Below, piece by piece: positions 50,886 to 59,151 of a DNA stretch of 64,000 nt. The notes under the pieces are model-generated. The model ran no database searches and was not told where the DNA came from. It saw only the letters and a program-made list of their open reading frames with translations. Position 1 is the first letter of the stretch. Each line of letters opens with the position of its first letter. The stretch comes from Mucilaginibacter lappiensis (lineage in GTDB: Bacteria > Bacteroidota > Bacteroidia > Sphingobacteriales > Sphingobacteriaceae). The DNA lies in assembly GCF_900155965.1 (NCBI RefSeq), contig NZ_FTMG01000009.1, positions 124,001 to 188,000 on the forward strand. Reading direction: 5' to 3'. A program made the position numbers and the translations under genes.

Positions 50886-50914
50886 AAGTCCGGCTTTAAA
50901 AACCGGACTTTTTT
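50886..50914 (+). terminator. dnaN terminator
   Basis: AAGTCCGGcTTTaaaAAcCGGACTTTTTTG is a stem of about 11 bp with a T run, 30 bp after the stop. Confidence 0.8.
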
Positions 50915-50964
50915 GTTCTCCGCAGATAACAAAAATCGCAGGAAACAGTTATATAGATTAATTT

Positions 50965-51025
50965 TTAGTTAGTGAATTAGTGATTGGGATATCTTTACTC
51001 ACTAAATCACTAAATCACTAATTTG
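50965..51025. repeat. Iterated-word inverted repeat upstream of the first DUF4397 gene
   Basis: TTAGTTAGTGAATTAGTGATTGGGATAT is answered by TTTACTCACTAAATCACTAAATCACTAATTTG. The word is AGTGATT and its reverse complement AATCACT. Confidence 0.55.
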
Positions 51026-51030
51026 CCCAT

Positions 51031-51768
51031 ATGAATATCAGGATCAAAGCTTTTACTTTTATTATAGCCGCAGCGGCATGCTGGGCATCCTGTAAAAAAA
51101 ATAATGATAAGCCCACAATTCTGCCCACTGCAAGCCTTAGGGTGATCAACGCAACAAATGATATTATTAATTTTTACCAGAACGGTACCTTGGTCAATAA
51201 TACATCAACTTATTTTCCGGGTGGTACATTAAGTAGTTTATTAACAGTAAAGGCTGGCTTGCAAAATTATCAGGTTAAGTTAGCGAGCCCGTCAACTCCT
51301 AATGCTTTATTTACCACGCCTATTACACTTGATTCTGGAAAGGTGTATTCATTATATGTAAGCAGTCGAGCAGCAGACGGAATTTTTTTTACCAACGATA
51401 CCGCAACTGCACCTACGAATGGTAGCGCCAAGCTCAGATTTGTAAATGCATCGCCGGATGCCGGGCCTCTCGTGCTTGCTTTTGTAACTCCCGTAACTCA
51501 GGTAAGTACCCCGCAGTTTAGTAATATAGCTTATAAAACAACAACAGATTTTTTGAATGTTACGCCAAGTACAACAGCTACACCAGGTACAACACTTGCA
51601 GCTGGTTCGCTTATTTTAAGTGTTTACCAGGCTGGGTCTGACATAAGCACCGCCAGAAAGGATACGGTAACAATCAGTACCGGCAGGATTTATACTGTAG
51701 TTGGTTATGGCACTATAGGGTCCGGGGGCAACCAGGCACTTGGTACCAGTTTAATAGTTAATCAGTAA
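51031..51768 (+). CDS. DUF4397 domain lipoprotein
   Basis: This 245-aa protein has a lipoprotein signal (MNIRIKAFTFIIAAAACWASC, Cys21). The mature region has the DUF4397 beta-sandwich pattern: LRVINATNDIINFYQNGTLV, LTVKAGLQNYQVKLASPST, YSLYVSS, then ANASPDAG-type RFVNASPDAGPLVLAFVTP. A C-terminal TVSTGRIYTVVGYGTIGSGG follows. It is a surface or periplasmic lipoprotein of unknown role. A related lipoprotein gene starts 10 bp later, so the two form a pair. Confidence 0.82.
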   Translation: MNIRIKAFTFIIAAAACWASCKKNNDKPTILPTASLRVINATNDIINFYQNGTLVNNTSTYFPGGTLSSLLTVKAGLQNYQVKLASPSTPNALFTTPITLDSGKVYSLYVSSRAADGIFFTNDTATAPTNGSAKLRFVNASPDAGPLVLAFVTPVTQVSTPQFSNIAYKTTTDFLNVTPSTTATPGTTLAAGSLILSVYQAGSDISTARKDTVTISTGRIYTVVGYGTIGSGGNQALGTSLIVNQ

Positions 51769-51778
51769 ATTGAAATTA

Positions 51779-52525
51779 ATGACTAAACCCAATAAAAACA
51801 GCTTCCTCGTTTCTTTTCTTTTGGTTATCGTTGGTACCATGTTACTGCCTTTCGTTTCATCATGCGGTAAAGGCGCCAATGCTAATCCCACCGGATTAAA
51901 TACGCAACTACAGATTGTTAATTTAAGCCCGGATATACAGCCGGTAAATTTATATCTCAATTTTATTAAGGAAAATACAACCAATTATACGTACCCCACT
52001 AATTCAGGCTATTTTTTTATATCCACCCTAGTACCACCCTTGCAGTTACGTTCGGTAGGGGTGGCCCCGGTAAACCTGCTTACTATTAATAGCGCATTTA
52101 AAGCTAACTCCAAATATACCTTGTTTATTACAGGTTTCAAGAGTGATAGTTCTATAAAAAAATCTATTCTGGTGTTGGATACGGCCACCATTCCTCCACT
52201 AGGGAGGGGTATAGTACGGTTTGTTCATTGCTCGCCAACCTCTGCTCCGCTTGATCTGAGAGCTAATGACAGTACAGCAAAACAGTGGAAATCAATCGCT
52301 TTTGATTCGGTATCAAAATATGTTCAGTTGCCCGTGGGTAATTACAATTTTACCATTAACTTAAGTAGCTCTCCAGGCAATATTCAATTCCAGCTACCCA
52401 ATGTTACCATACAGGATGGCCGTGCTTATACCATTTATACACAGGGAATAGTAGGCCGTACAGACTCAGTTGCATTTGGCGCAGCAATCCTTACCAATAA
52501 TTTATTGTTGAAGACTACGCAGTAG
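51779..52525 (+). CDS. DUF4397-like lipoprotein
   Basis: This 248-aa protein starts at ATG 51779 (MTKPNKNSFLVSFLLVIVGT); an upstream TTG at 51770 overlaps the previous stop region and is less likely. The lipobox ends in Cys (VSSCGKG). The mature part resembles the first: LQIVNLSPDIQPVNLYLNFI, RSVGVAPVNLLTINSAF, VRFVHCSPTSAPLDLRAND, and TIQDGRAYTIYTQGIVGRTD at the end. Low overall identity to the neighbour but the same domain plan, pointing to an old duplication. Confidence 0.8.
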   Translation: MTKPNKNSFLVSFLLVIVGTMLLPFVSSCGKGANANPTGLNTQLQIVNLSPDIQPVNLYLNFIKENTTNYTYPTNSGYFFISTLVPPLQLRSVGVAPVNLLTINSAFKANSKYTLFITGFKSDSSIKKSILVLDTATIPPLGRGIVRFVHCSPTSAPLDLRANDSTAKQWKSIAFDSVSKYVQLPVGNYNFTINLSSSPGNIQFQLPNVTIQDGRAYTIYTQGIVGRTDSVAFGAAILTNNLLLKTTQ

Positions 52526-52539
52526 GAAGGCAAAGAATC

Positions 52540-52622
52540 GAGATCTTAGAGTCAAGAATCAAGAAAAGATTTAAATGGGCTTAACTCTTAACTCTTGGTT
52601 CTTAGCTCTTGATTCTGATTTA
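52540..52622. repeat. Iterated-word inverted repeat upstream of the DedA gene
   Basis: AAGAATCGAGATCTTAGAGTCAAGAATCAAGAAAAGA is answered by TTAACTCTTAACTCTTGGTTCTTAGCTCTTGATTCTGA. The word pair is TCAAGAATC/GATTCTTGA, as at 7884-8048. Confidence 0.6.
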
Positions 52623-52628
52623 TATTCC

Positions 52629-52636
52629 TATTTTTG
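52629..52636 (+). promoter_or_regulatory. -7 promoter box of the DedA gene
   Basis: TATTTTTG (TAnnTTTG) lies 17 bp before GTG 52654. It falls inside the longer open frame from 52609, so the upstream start is not real. Confidence 0.55.
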
Positions 52637-52653
52637 GCCAAAATTTAAATACT

Positions 52654-53310
52654 GTGGAAGTAATAAAAAGCATTATCGACTTTATACTGCATATTGATGT
52701 GCATCTGAGCCAGATTACCAGCGATTACAAGGGCTGGACATATCTCATACTGTTTGCAATCATCTTTGCCGAAACCGGTTTTGTGGTTACTCCCTTTTTA
52801 CCCGGCGACTCCCTGCTGTTTGCCGCAGGCGCTCTTATCGCTAATGGTAAAACCAGTTTAGATATAGCCTTGGTGGCCATTTTATTGGTTATAGCTGCCT
52901 TTACAGGTAATACGGTAAATTACTTGCTGGGTAATTATTTAGGTCCCAAGGTTTTTAAAGAAGATAACAAAATATTAAAACTGGAATATTACCTCAACAC
53001 CAAAGCGTTTTTTGACAAGCACGGTGGTAAAGCAGTTATCTTCAGCCGGTTTTTGCCTATTATCAGAACCATTGCTCCTTTTGTGGCCGGTGTAGGGCGT
53101 ATGCCGTTTTTGCGCTATAGTCTGTATAATATTGTCGGAGGCGCTTCATGGGTGCTGAGTTTTTTATTTATCGGTTTCTTTTTTGGCAACATCCCGGTGA
53201 TCAAACAAAACTTTACCCTGGTGGTGATGGCTATTATACTGATATCTGTAGTTCCGCCAATTTACGCAGCCATCAAGAGCAGGGGAAGTAAAAAAGCCAC
53301 CACAGAATAA
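52654..53310 (+). CDS. DedA/SNARE-associated family membrane protein
   Basis: The 218-aa protein (GTG start at 52654: MEVIKSIIDFILHIDVHLSQ) has about five transmembrane segments and DedA landmarks: FAETGFVVTPFLPGDSLLFAAGAL, NTVNYLLGNYLGPKVF, and FDKHGGKAVIFSRFLPIIRTIAPFVAGVGRM followed by YNIVGGASW. The family is linked to lipid scrambling and envelope homeostasis. The GTG is preferred because the -7 promoter box TATTTTTG ends 17 bp upstream and the longer reading frame starts before the promoter. Confidence 0.88.
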   Translation: MEVIKSIIDFILHIDVHLSQITSDYKGWTYLILFAIIFAETGFVVTPFLPGDSLLFAAGALIANGKTSLDIALVAILLVIAAFTGNTVNYLLGNYLGPKVFKEDNKILKLEYYLNTKAFFDKHGGKAVIFSRFLPIIRTIAPFVAGVGRMPFLRYSLYNIVGGASWVLSFLFIGFFFGNIPVIKQNFTLVVMAIILISVVPPIYAAIKSRGSKKATTE

Positions 53311-53333
53311 TACACCTGAATAAGTTCCCGGGC

Positions 53334-54350
53334 TTATTTCGTTGTTTGATAAATACATTTTCCGGTTTTGTACATGGCCTCTTCGTGCTGCAGGTTAATG
53401 CGCTCTTCTGAACTTAAGGGTTGCGCTATTAGTTTGTTCAGATCGGGCTGCCCGGCATCTACCCAGGCCGAATACCAGAAACTTCCAACCGAGCGTATCG
53501 ATGCCCGCATTTGCCGCTCTACCATGCCTTTCAGCATTTTATGATAAGCATGGCTGTAAGCCACGGAGTAATCATTGAGTTTTCTTTTACCCCGCATAAC
53601 CGGGCTGTATTTTTTATCCGGTAGGAAATTTTTGTTGACGATCCGCTCAAATCGTAATACAGAGTCAACACTTTTGAAGGATACCTGGCAAATTTTAAAT
53701 GCCTCGGTCAGTGGATTATCAATGTAATGGGCATGACCTGCAAAAAGGTTATATTGTTTAATAAACAACTCCGGCAGGCGGGTTTCCCAGAGGCCATGTA
53801 TGCCAATCTGATCGGTCAATTGTCCATCGTAATTTAAGGTAAGATGAAGCGGTACATGCGCGTCGGCAACATAGTGACCAAGATTAGCGGATGTGTTGAG
53901 TATGGCTATGGTGTCATGCGCCTTAAATGCCCTCACCAGCTTATAATATTGGTATTGGATAGTCCAGGGAACGGTGCCGTATTTGTCTAGTGTATCGGCA
54001 GAGTATTTGGTGGCGGCATCAGCCCATCGCCGGGGCATAGCAGCAAATGGTTTTTTGCCATAATGATCGGCATCAAAAAAATGATGGGGGATCTCGGTAG
54101 AGTCTACATAGCGGCGTTTGTCGGCGCTCACAGCGTGTTCTGTAATATAATCGACGTTGGTCTTGTAAAAACCGGCCATACCCTTAGGGAGCGTAAAAAC
54201 CGCTAGCCTGTTAATGCGATAATGAGCAAAGAACCCCCAGGATGAACATAGCAGCATTAAACCAATGCCCGATAAACTTAAAATAATGCGGCGCCTTATT
54301 AAGTAATGGGTTTTGAGTGATGTGTTTGAAGTTTTTTTATTGCCGGGCAT
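53334..54350 (-). CDS. Zinc-dependent phospholipase C-like/S1-P1 nuclease-like protein
   Basis: The 338-aa protein has an N-terminal hydrophobic segment (about 19-41) ending in CSSWGFFAHYRINRLAVFTLP. The Trp-x-x-x-x-His there resembles the N-terminal zinc ligands of the family. Further His/Asp patterns follow: IPHHFFDADHYG (about 86-97), TSANLGHYVADAHVPLHLTLNYDG (about 152-175) and IHGLWETRLPEL (about 183-194). This set fits the zinc-dependent phospholipase C or S1/P1 nuclease superfamily, all-alpha enzymes with three zinc ions. The specific activity is not determined. It ends near the DedA gene, tail-to-tail. Confidence 0.82.
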   Translation of the reverse strand: MPGNKKTSNTSLKTHYLIRRRIILSLSGIGLMLLCSSWGFFAHYRINRLAVFTLPKGMAGFYKTNVDYITEHAVSADKRRYVDSTEIPHHFFDADHYGKKPFAAMPRRWADAATKYSADTLDKYGTVPWTIQYQYYKLVRAFKAHDTIAILNTSANLGHYVADAHVPLHLTLNYDGQLTDQIGIHGLWETRLPELFIKQYNLFAGHAHYIDNPLTEAFKICQVSFKSVDSVLRFERIVNKNFLPDKKYSPVMRGKRKLNDYSVAYSHAYHKMLKGMVERQMRASIRSVGSFWYSAWVDAGQPDLNKLIAQPLSSEERINLQHEEAMYKTGKCIYQTTK

Positions 54351-54369
54351 GCTTAATGATTTTGAAATA

Positions 54370-56043
54370 TTACAAGTTGTACTTATCGCGCAGCTGTATG
54401 CTTACCTTGTTTGCTTCATCAATAATACTTTCCGGAAAGCCTAGCCCTTTTAAAACAGCTATGCCATTCTTGTTTTTGAGTAAACCTTCTTTGATCTTAT
54501 AATCAAATATTAGCTGGTCATCACCCATCAATTCTTCGAACGAAAATACTTTGTAATCAATGCCCAACAGTTCGGCAAGTTCCAGATCATGGGTTGATAC
54601 AAATACAAAGCTTTTGTTTTCAATAAAGTAAGATAACACAGCCTTTGCAGCTGCTATTCTTTCAATAGTATTGGTTCCTCTGAAAATTTCATCAATAATA
54701 ACCAGGCTGTTAACCGGTTTGCTGGCAGTGGCCTCCATGATAATATTTTTCACCGATGTAGCCTCGGCCTGAAAATAACTTTTATGACCGCCCAGGTCAT
54801 CGCTCATATTAATACTGGTAAATATTTTTAATGGAGGAGCGCAGTACTCGCTGGCAAAACTGGTATTGATGGTTTGCGATAATAACGCGTTTATAGCCAC
54901 CGACCTGATAAATGTTGTTTTGCCAGACATGTTTGATCCTGTTACCAGAACACCTTGTTTATTATCAATATTCATAGAGTTGGCTACACAATTTTCAATA
55001 AGCGGGTGGTACAGGTTTTTTATCGTGATTCGGTCACCATCGGTCAAAAAGCGCGGTATGCAATACTGTGTCGATCCTGCCCGTACCGATAGTATGGATA
55101 TGGCCATGTCAACCCGGGCGACAGCCTCATAGAGTATCTTAATATCCTCCAGGTATTTGTTAACACGGCTTATCGAAAAAATGAATATCAGCGGCTCTAT
55201 CAGCAGGAACATTTTTAACCATTCGCTGAAAAGGAACGTGATGTCTGTAGGGTCGGCAGCGGTTTTGTTTTGCAGGTTAATAAAGCCTAATGATTTTTTT
55301 AATTTATCTACGTTAGTCAGGCTTTGGTTAATGTGGTGATCATTTTCAAATAATTGATGGTCGGCCAGCCATTTGGCTACATTGTTTAAAATTAAAAGCT
55401 GCGGTAAGGAGTGAGTATAGCTCATTACTTTGGTTTTATTGCCAAAGTGGATAACGACATTGGCAATAAGCAATGCGAAAAGAAACAGAAGGGCAAACTG
55501 GTTAGGTACTATGAACAAACTTGCAATAAATAGCAGCGTTAAAAATGGGGCTATCCGAATATATAGTGTGGTTAAGGGATCAAATAATGAACTGTGCACT
55601 TTGCCAAATACTTCGGGTAGATAATAGGCGTCGTTGCTGTTTAAGGCTGATAATTTGAATTCGGCAAGTTCCCTTAAAGACGAATCTTTGCTTATCAGTT
55701 GGTGTTTTTGTTCGAGGATGTTAAAATAGCTTTCTGAGAGCTCGGGTGCGTGCAGTTTTTTGTATAAATACTGCTGACCGGGTTTGGAGTTGGTACGGTC
55801 AATAAAGTTAAATAGATCATCAACATCAAGATCAGCGGAGGTATCGGCCGAAATATAACTTTGGCTATCAGCGGCGGTTAAATAGGTGGCAATGAGTTTA
55901 AAATTTCGCTGAGTTATTTTAGGCTTACCCCATTGTTCCTTAATTTCCGAGAGTCGCTTCTTTTTTAAATGACGGCCTTTTAAATAGTCGGCTATTATAA
56001 ACAGTATGATAAGGGTAAATAAAGCGGATAGCCAGTAATACAT
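54370..56043 (-). CDS. Membrane-embedded MutS-like ATPase
   Basis: This protein (about 557 aa from ATG 56043; five upstream codons possible) joins transmembrane segments to a MutS-family ATPase core. In long-frame numbering the hydrophobic segments are at 7-24, 170-206 (two) and 281-298. The ATPase shows Walker A GSNMSGKT (374-381), the family segment MSDDLGGHKSYFQAEATSVKNI (418-439), Walker B LVIIDEIFRGTNTIERIAAA (452-470) and STHDLELAEL (488-497). The mismatch-binding domain I is absent. It is therefore not a standard MutS; membrane-linked MutS-like proteins occur in Bacteroidota but their role is unknown. Confidence 0.88.
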   Translation of the reverse strand: MYYWLSALFTLIILFIIADYLKGRHLKKKRLSEIKEQWGKPKITQRNFKLIATYLTAADSQSYISADTSADLDVDDLFNFIDRTNSKPGQQYLYKKLHAPELSESYFNILEQKHQLISKDSSLRELAEFKLSALNSNDAYYLPEVFGKVHSSLFDPLTTLYIRIAPFLTLLFIASLFIVPNQFALLFLFALLIANVVIHFGNKTKVMSYTHSLPQLLILNNVAKWLADHQLFENDHHINQSLTNVDKLKKSLGFINLQNKTAADPTDITFLFSEWLKMFLLIEPLIFIFSISRVNKYLEDIKILYEAVARVDMAISILSVRAGSTQYCIPRFLTDGDRITIKNLYHPLIENCVANSMNIDNKQGVLVTGSNMSGKTTFIRSVAINALLSQTINTSFASEYCAPPLKIFTSINMSDDLGGHKSYFQAEATSVKNIIMEATASKPVNSLVIIDEIFRGTNTIERIAAAKAVLSYFIENKSFVFVSTHDLELAELLGIDYKVFSFEELMGDDQLIFDYKIKEGLLKNKNGIAVLKGLGFPESIIDEANKVSIQLRDKYNL

Positions 56044-56130
56044 ATTTAAAAGTAGCATTAAAATTAATAGAAGCGATACCTGTTTAAAAGGAATTAGTTT
56101 TTACTTTTAAAGTTCTTGAACAACCTACTT

Positions 56131-56799
56131 ATGAAAGCTCTTAAAGCATTATTATTTGATCTTGACGGTACTCTTATTGATTCGGAGTTTTTTCATTTTG
56201 AATGCTGGAACGAAATTTTAGCGGAATTTGATGTACAGTTAACTTATGCCGACTGGCTGAAAACCTATGCAGGTGTACCTCTGCCCACCAATGCCGCCCG
56301 CCTGGTCGAAAAATATGATATTATCGCACCATTACCACAAATTATTGATAAAAGGGAAAGGTTAATATTGGAGCGCCTTAAAACAAAAGATGTAAACCTG
56401 ATGCCGCATGTGGCCGAAGTATTAGAGTATTTTAAAAGTAAAAATCTAACGCTGGCCCTGGTAACTTCGAGCCCGCGGCAGGATGTGGATGCTGTATTTG
56501 AAAGGAATGGTTTGGGTAGGTACTTTAAACTGATCATCACCCGTACTGAGGTTACCAAAAGTAAACCCGATCCGGAAAGCTACCTGGTATGTGTTGAAAA
56601 GTTGGGCGTACTGAAAAAGGAATGCCTTGTTTTTGAAGATACTATAAATGGTGTGAAATCGGCAAAAGCTGCAGGACTTATCTGTTTTGCCATTCAAAGT
56701 AATACCGATGAGCATCATAAACTAACCATTGCCGATAAACTGTTTCTTGATTTTAAAGCAGCAAAAGATCATTTAATTGAACAAGGGTTCATCGCATAA
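56131..56799 (+). CDS. HAD family hydrolase (beta-phosphoglucomutase-like)
   Basis: The 222-aa protein from ATG 56131 carries all four HAD motifs: DLDGTLIDS with nucleophile Asp10, the Thr/Ser motif TSSPRQD, the Lys near KSKPDPESYL and EDTINGVKSAKAAG. A cap domain of the beta-phosphoglucomutase type lies between motifs I and II (FHFECWNEILAEF). Substrate could be a sugar phosphate or phosphoglycolate. It is divergent from the MutS-like gene and followed closely by the convergent methyltransferase gene. Confidence 0.9.
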   Translation: MKALKALLFDLDGTLIDSEFFHFECWNEILAEFDVQLTYADWLKTYAGVPLPTNAARLVEKYDIIAPLPQIIDKRERLILERLKTKDVNLMPHVAEVLEYFKSKNLTLALVTSSPRQDVDAVFERNGLGRYFKLIITRTEVTKSKPDPESYLVCVEKLGVLKKECLVFEDTINGVKSAKAAGLICFAIQSNTDEHHKLTIADKLFLDFKAAKDHLIEQGFIA

Positions 56800-56802
56800 T
56801 TG

Positions 56803-57555
56803 CTATAAGCGTCCTACATAAACTTTAGTATCGTAATGAATAGTGATCACACCATCTTGCTGATAACGGTTAAAAAGTTCCTGCAAATCTTTGATCATGG
56901 CTGCATATCCAGCATCCACTTTGGTTGGTGCGTACGACGAGGAAAGCAGGCGGCCTTTTAGTCCGTCAAAATTAAAAATCTGTTGGTTTTCAAATACACG
57001 TACCGCAAAAGGCTCAGGATCATAAAATGCGCCGATGTGGTCGTAGTCGATATTCCGGTGACCAACTTTTACATAGTCTTGCCCATGTGTGATGATTAAT
57101 TGATCATATTCCTTTTCAAATGCTGAAGCTGTTTTTCTTTCATTCCAGATTAGTGCCACGATGCCGCCGGGTTTCAGGATACGTTTAAACTCTGCACGGG
57201 CGTTTTGTGCATTAAACCAATGGAAAGCCTGTCCCGCAATAACGGCATCAACGCTTTCGCTGGCTAACCTGGTATTTTCCGCGGTACCATCTACGGCTGC
57301 AAAGCCTGGGTATGAGTTCAATAGTTCAATAGCTTTATCCCGCATTTCGGCATTAGGCTCCACAGCGGTGGCATGATAGCCGGCATCTAAAAACAATTGA
57401 GTGGATATTCCCGTACCTGCACCAATATCTGCAATACGCTTATCGATGGTCAATTGATAGCTTTCCAGTAAAAAGGTAATGATAGCTGTAGGATAGTGAG
57501 GGCGGTATTTGACATAATCGGCCACCCGGTTGCTGAATCTTTTAGTGTTGTCCAT
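56803..57555 (-). CDS. Class I SAM-dependent methyltransferase
   Basis: The 250-aa protein has the Rossmann-fold methyltransferase core: motif I RIADIGAGTGISTQLF (near 38-54), acidic residue in VEPNAEMRDKA (near 65), motif IV VDAVIAGQAFHWF (near 102) and LKPGGIVALIWNERK (about 126-140). The N-terminus DNTKRFSNRVADYVKYRPHYP is typical of the UbiE/Coq5-like group. The substrate is unknown. It is convergent with the HAD gene, with only 3 bp between stops. Confidence 0.88.
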   Translation of the reverse strand: MDNTKRFSNRVADYVKYRPHYPTAIITFLLESYQLTIDKRIADIGAGTGISTQLFLDAGYHATAVEPNAEMRDKAIELLNSYPGFAAVDGTAENTRLASESVDAVIAGQAFHWFNAQNARAEFKRILKPGGIVALIWNERKTASAFEKEYDQLIITHGQDYVKVGHRNIDYDHIGAFYDPEPFAVRVFENQQIFNFDGLKGRLLSSSYAPTKVDAGYAAMIKDLQELFNRYQQDGVITIHYDTKVYVGRL

Positions 57556-57698
57556 GGTTTGAAATAGGTTGTTGCTAAATTAACACTTGTGCTGTAGTTT
57601 AGTTGCTTTATGAAGTGCAATATTCAATCGCTGGGCTTAAATAAGTTGAGTGAGCACTATTGGTTAAATAGGGCTTTAAAACTTTAATAAAAAAGCAC

Positions 57699-57729
57699 TT
57701 GCATATTTAAATTTATCGGCATATATTTG
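57699..57729 (+). promoter_or_regulatory. rpsT promoter
   Basis: TTG (57699-57701) and TATATTTG (57722-57729) are separated by exactly 20 bp, a textbook Bacteroidota promoter. The leader before the ATG is about 40 nt. Confidence 0.8.
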
Positions 57730-57771
57730 CAGTCCTTAAAATAATAGAAAAAAGAATAACAAAGCTATACA

Positions 57772-58026
57772 ATGGCAAATCATAAATCGTCTTTAAAAAG
57801 AATCAGATCAAACGCTGCGAAGCGTCTGCGCAACAGGTACCAGGCTAAAACAACCAGGAACGCTATTAAGAAATTAAGAAACACTACTACTAAAGCTGAT
57901 GCAAGTGCACTGTTGGGTAAGGTGATCTCTATGTTAGACCGTTTAGCTAAAAAGAATGTTATTCACAAAAACAAAGCTTCGAACAATAAATCAAAGCTTA
58001 CTAAATTTGTTAATGGCTTAAGCTAA
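57772..58026 (+). CDS. rpsT: 30S ribosomal protein S20
   Basis: The 84-aa basic protein starts MANHKSSLKRIRSNAAKRLRN and ends with KNVIHKNKASNNKSKLTKFVN, the classic S20 N- and C-terminal signatures. It binds 16S rRNA early in 30S assembly. It has its own strong promoter and terminator, so it is a single-gene unit. Confidence 0.96.
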   Translation: MANHKSSLKRIRSNAAKRLRNRYQAKTTRNAIKKLRNTTTKADASALLGKVISMLDRLAKKNVIHKNKASNNKSKLTKFVNGLS

Positions 58027-58046
58027 TCGCTTAACTAAAAATATAT

Positions 58047-58081
58047 AAAAAGGATCGTACCTAACAGTACGATCCTTTTTT
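58047..58081 (+). terminator. rpsT terminator
   Basis: AAAAAGGATCGTAC-ctaaca-GTACGATCCTTTTTT is a perfect 14-bp stem with a T run, 21 bp after the stop. Confidence 0.85.
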
Positions 58082-58104
58082 GTTTGGTTTGAAATCCATT
58101 ATTA

Positions 58105-58196
58105 CACGCGTCATTGCTGAGGTACGAAGCAATCTCTATGCTGTACAGAGCGGATCTGCTTATCGGGGATTGCTTCGTACCTCGCAATGACGCGTG
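58105..58196. repeat. Dispersed inverted-repeat element, CGCGTCATTGC family, copy 2
   Basis: CACGCGTCATTGC and GCAATGACGCGTG are the inverted ends; GAGGTACGAAGC and GCTTCGTACCTC continue the stem. The centre contains CTGTACAGAGCGGATCTG. The right half is nearly identical to the element at 47102-47190. Confidence 0.8.
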
Positions 58197-58287
58197 GAGA
58201 AAAAGACGCTTACCACACCCACGTCGGTGAGTCGGATACCCTGCCACAATTTTTTTTGTTTGATAGTTTTCTCCATATTTGAATACC

Positions 58288-58986
58288 GTGGAAAACTACA
58301 ACGAAAAGATTAGTATTAAATCATGGGCCGAGGAAGACCGCCCGCGCGAAAAGCTGAGCACCCAGGGGCGCCGCGCACTTACCGATGCCGAGCTGATCGC
58401 CATCCTAATCGGATCGGGCAGTCGTAGCGAAACCGCTGTTGAACTCAGCAAGCGCATCCTGCACCATTATGAAAACGATCTGAATAAGCTGGGTAAAGCT
58501 TCTATCGGCGAACTTTCCAAATTTAAAGGGATAGGAGAGGCCAAGGCTATATCCATTATCGCTGCGCTGGAAATCGGTCGACGCCGCAACGATAGCGAAA
58601 CCAAAGCCATCGAATACATCAACAGCAGCCGTGATGCCTATAATATTATGCGTCGCCACTTGATGGATCTAAATCATGAAGAATTTTGGATACTGCTGGT
58701 TGGCCGTTCGCAAAAAGTACTGGCCAAGGAACTGGTGAGCAAAGGTGGATTATCGGCCACAGTAGCCGATCCCAAGATCATCTTCTATATGGCGCTGCAA
58801 CAACAGGCCAGCGGTATTATATTAGTTCATAATCACCCCTCTGGTAACCTGAAACCCAGTCACCAGGATATCGATCTCACCAAAAAAATAAGTGCTGCCG
58901 GTCGTTTGCTGGATATCAATGTGCTTGACCACCTCATTATCACTGACAATGGGTATTACAGCTTTGGCGATGAGGGAGTGATTTAG
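58288..58986 (+). CDS. radC: RadC family DNA repair protein (JAB/MPN domain)
   Basis: The 232-aa protein from GTG 58288 has the RadC UPF0758 N-terminal region (IKSWAEEDRPREKLSTQGRRALTDAELIAILIGSG), an HhH-like segment (LSKFKGIGEAKAISIIAALEIGRRR) and the JAMM zinc motif HNHPSGNLKPSHQD near the C-terminus (HxHx7SxxD form). Despite the name, a repair role is not well established. The frame could extend to TTG 58279, but that codon falls in the -7 box CATATTTG (58274-58281), so the GTG is preferred. Confidence 0.92.
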   Translation: MENYNEKISIKSWAEEDRPREKLSTQGRRALTDAELIAILIGSGSRSETAVELSKRILHHYENDLNKLGKASIGELSKFKGIGEAKAISIIAALEIGRRRNDSETKAIEYINSSRDAYNIMRRHLMDLNHEEFWILLVGRSQKVLAKELVSKGGLSATVADPKIIFYMALQQQASGIILVHNHPSGNLKPSHQDIDLTKKISAAGRLLDINVLDHLIITDNGYYSFGDEGVI

Positions 58987-59123
58987 GGATTTCGGATTTT
59001 AGGAGATTTGTAATTTTTGATTTTGAGAAAAAAAATGTTCGATAAATAAATCCGAAATAGAAATTCCCAAATCCGAAATGCAATTTAAATCCCAAATCCC
59101 AAATCCGACTTCCGAAATCTTTA
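58987..59123. repeat. Iterated-word inverted repeat upstream of pheT
   Basis: GATTTCGGATTTTAGGAGATTTG is answered by AATAAATCCGAAATAGAAATTCC and AAATCCCAAATCCCAAATCCG/CTTCCGAAATC. The word pair is GATTTCGG/CCGAAATC, shared with 42541-42590 and 61553-61610. Confidence 0.6.
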
Positions 59124-59131
59124 TATCTTTG
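59124..59131 (+). promoter_or_regulatory. -7 promoter box of pheT
   Basis: TATCTTTG (exact TAnnTTTG) ends 20 bp before the pheT ATG. Confidence 0.65.
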
Positions 59132-59151
59132 CCGATTATCATTTCTGAATA

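Noticed and set aside
58035..58247. 70-aa minus-strand frame after rpsT
   Set aside because: It is read out of the dispersed inverted repeat and the terminator.
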